This document shows positions 62,564 to 64,000 of a DNA stretch of 64,000 nucleotides, in pieces. A program made the position numbers and the translations under genes. The number at the start of each line of letters is the position of its first letter. Positions within the stretch are counted from its first letter, which is position 1. Origin of the DNA: CBDEFX01 sp965237635 (GTDB lineage: Bacteria; Chloroflexota; Dehalococcoidia; Lucifugimonadales; CAUZJF01); the NCBI GenBank assembly GCA_965237635.1, contig CBDEFX010000002.1:496001-560000 (forward strand), read 5' to 3'. Under the pieces are notes generated by a model. That model ran no database searches. It was not told where the DNA came from and saw nothing but the letters and a program-made list of their open reading frames with translations.

Positions 62564-62923
62564 ATGCGAGCGCTTCTCATGCTGTTGAATACGACGGGCG
62601 TGCCACGGCTGGTATTCAGGCTTATGGCGGACCGGCGAGTGCCGATTAGGACCAAGCTGATCCTTCCAGCCGCGATCGTCTACCTGATCCTGCCCTTCGA
62701 CATCGTTCCCGACATCTTACCAGCGTTGGGCCGAATAGACGACATTCTGGTGATCGTCATCTCGCTGGCGATGTTCCTTGCCATCGCCCCGAAAGATGTC
62801 GTCCTGGAACATCTAGGGCGACCGCCAGCGGGTCGCGATGAAGATCAGCCCAAGGACCCCAAAGCGACCATCATCGAAGGGTCGTACCGCATCGAGGATG
62901 ACGAAGGCAGCGTGGGCCGCTAG
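62564..62923 (+). CDS. YkvA-type (DUF1232) membrane protein
   Basis: 119 aa. DRRVPIRTKLILPAAIVYLILPFDIVPDILPALGRIDDILVI is the DUF1232 core (Y-x-x-x-P-x-D-x-x-P-D), in a hydrophobic hairpin. Acidic C-terminal tail. Function unknown; widely conserved. Confidence 0.88.
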   Translation: MRALLMLLNTTGVPRLVFRLMADRRVPIRTKLILPAAIVYLILPFDIVPDILPALGRIDDILVIVISLAMFLAIAPKDVVLEHLGRPPAGRDEDQPKDPKATIIEGSYRIEDDEGSVGR

Positions 62924-63022
62924 CTCGTCCACGTCGTGCAAGTCCCGGACTTCGACTAACGGCCGGTCGCTGCTCGCTCTTCGCGACCGAATGTCTGGCC
63001 GGTCTCCCTGTCTGGTGGGAAC

Positions 63023-64000
63023 ATGGAAGTGGGCATCGTCGGACTTCCAGGAAGCGGCAAAACCACGATTTTCAACGCTGTCACCAGGGGGAAGGCAGAC
63101 GTTGCGACGTACTCCAGACTCGACGGCAAGCCTAATATAGGCGTAGCCAAAGTCCCGGACAACCGTCTGGACAGACTGGCAGATGTATTCAAGCCTCGGC
63201 GGGTCGTTCCGGCAGAGGTGAGCTACGTCGACCTGCCGGCCCCACTAGAGGGCGCGGACTCGACACAGAGCATCGCCTCCGAGCTGCTGAATTATCTACA
63301 GAGCGCAGACGCCCTGATGGTTGTCGCCCGGGCTTTCGAAGACCCGGCCGTCAGCCACGTAGAAGGTAGTATCGATCCCTTCCGTGACGTGGAGACCGTG
63401 CTCTTCGATCTCACGATCATGGACCTCGCAATACTAGAGAGGCGGCTGGACCGGCTCGAACAGGGTACAAAAGGGGCCAAGGCCCCCGAGCGAGACGCGA
63501 TCTCCAAAGAGCAATTACTGCTGGACCGACTGAAGGCGGGTCTGGAGGACGGCACGCCACTCAGGGATCAGGGCCTTAGTCAGGACGAGGCCGGACTTCT
63601 AGTGGGTTACCAGTTCCTTACAGCCAAACCGCTGATAATCATCATCAATGCGGCGGAGGGTCAGACATCCGAAACGGAGGCTCTGGACGACCGCCTTTCG
63701 TCCACTATCGCAGGGCCGAACACCGGAGAGACGGTGCTGTACGGCAAGCTTGAGATGGAGCTGGCCCAGATGGACCCAGCGGAAGAGCAGGAGTTCCGAG
63801 AAAGCCTGGACGTCGGAGGGTCCGGCCTGGACCAGATGATCGGGCTGTCCCACGAGGTCTGCGACGTGCTTACTTTCTTCACAGGGAATCAGAACGAGGT
63901 CAGGGCGTGGACGGTGCCACGAGGCATCACGGCCCTAAAGGCGGCAGGCAAGGTCCACTCCGACTTCGAACGAGGATTCATAAGGGCCGAGGTGGTCGGC
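63023..64000 (+). CDS. ychF: Redox-regulated ATPase YchF (partial)
   Basis: 326 codons from ATG 63023 to the window edge without a stop. Walker A GLPGSGKTTIFNAV, YVDLPAP as the G3-like motif, VVARAFEDP, and the atypical G4 motif NAAE (N-x-x-E in place of NKxD), which explains the ATP preference of Obg-related YchF/OLA1. The end, RGITALKAAGKVHSDFERGFIRAEVV, begins the C-terminal TGS domain, cut by the edge. Confidence 0.93.
   Translation, partial: MEVGIVGLPGSGKTTIFNAVTRGKADVATYSRLDGKPNIGVAKVPDNRLDRLADVFKPRRVVPAEVSYVDLPAPLEGADSTQSIASELLNYLQSADALMVVARAFEDPAVSHVEGSIDPFRDVETVLFDLTIMDLAILERRLDRLEQGTKGAKAPERDAISKEQLLLDRLKAGLEDGTPLRDQGLSQDEAGLLVGYQFLTAKPLIIIINAAEGQTSETEALDDRLSSTIAGPNTGETVLYGKLEMELAQMDPAEEQEFRESLDVGGSGLDQMIGLSHEVCDVLTFFTGNQNEVRAWTVPRGITALKAAGKVHSDFERGFIRAEVVG

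Overview
This 64 kb window is high-GC bacterial chromosome that looks like Chloroflexota, probably the SAR202/Dehalococcoidia side. That placement is an inference from gene content (arrays of kelch lipoproteins, two pyruvate/acetoin-type dehydrogenase modules, a DUF2520 gene inside a pantothenate operon, a luciferase-family protein beside a Rieske ferredoxin) and was not tested by phylogeny. No rRNA is present. There are two complete tRNA genes (Pro-GGG, Lys-UUU) and one 5' half of a tRNA-Lys.

Layout. 1-7.4 kb, minus strand: PadR regulator, membrane-anchored kelch protein, two damaged kelch genes (one cut by an IS3 element) and an FtsX-like permease that runs off the left edge. 7.7-14.9 kb: an unknown 466-aa protein, a DUF971 protein, then a leftward operon of P1-family peptidase, DUF2520 (PanG-like), panB, panC, surE and NIPSNAP, with a promoter and a terminator-like leader upstream. 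15.2-25.5 kb, plus strand: lpd, a surface-protein candidate, E1-alpha/E1-beta/E2, a broken DUF1801 gene, a methyltransferase, and a second E1-alpha/E1-beta/E2 set; one lpd appears to serve both. 25.8-33.0 kb: two IS1380-family copies (one carrying a nested IS481) around tRNA-Pro and a reductase, Rieske and luciferase-family operon. 33.1-35.9 kb: MFS transporter, a frameshifted LON-domain gene, and a HicB/HicA pair with a frameshifted toxin.

36.0-44.2 kb is an integrated element in a tRNA-Lys gene. It is bounded by a 44-bp direct repeat equal to the 5' half of the tRNA. It carries an integrase with an internal amber codon, a Lrp-type RAM protein, a P-loop ATPase with a Zn-finger-like partner, an XRE regulator, and RHH and HTH small proteins, and is littered with IS66, IS1380 and IS3 pieces. 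A second, truncated integrase abuts the 3' end of the same tRNA, followed by a short cytochrome P450 remnant and another IS1380. 46.7-50.2 kb, plus strand: a second kelch lipoprotein array. 50.4-56.1 kb: four tandem paralogues of an arrestin-like family, interrupted by an nfeD gene broken by an IS256 element; the last paralogue stops at a fifth IS1380 site. 57.8-64 kb is conserved housekeeping: TVP38-type membrane protein, clpC, holA, YkvA-like protein and ychF (runs off the right edge).

The accessory half shows active IS expansion together with gene decay: at least eight genes carry frameshifts, stops or truncations. Dispersed palindromic repeats are shared between the left and right halves in inverted orientation. 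The most interesting signals are the tRNA-Lys element with its promoter-exchange geometry, the leader of the pantothenate operon, the compact hairpin before the XRE gene, and the arrestin-like paralogue cluster.
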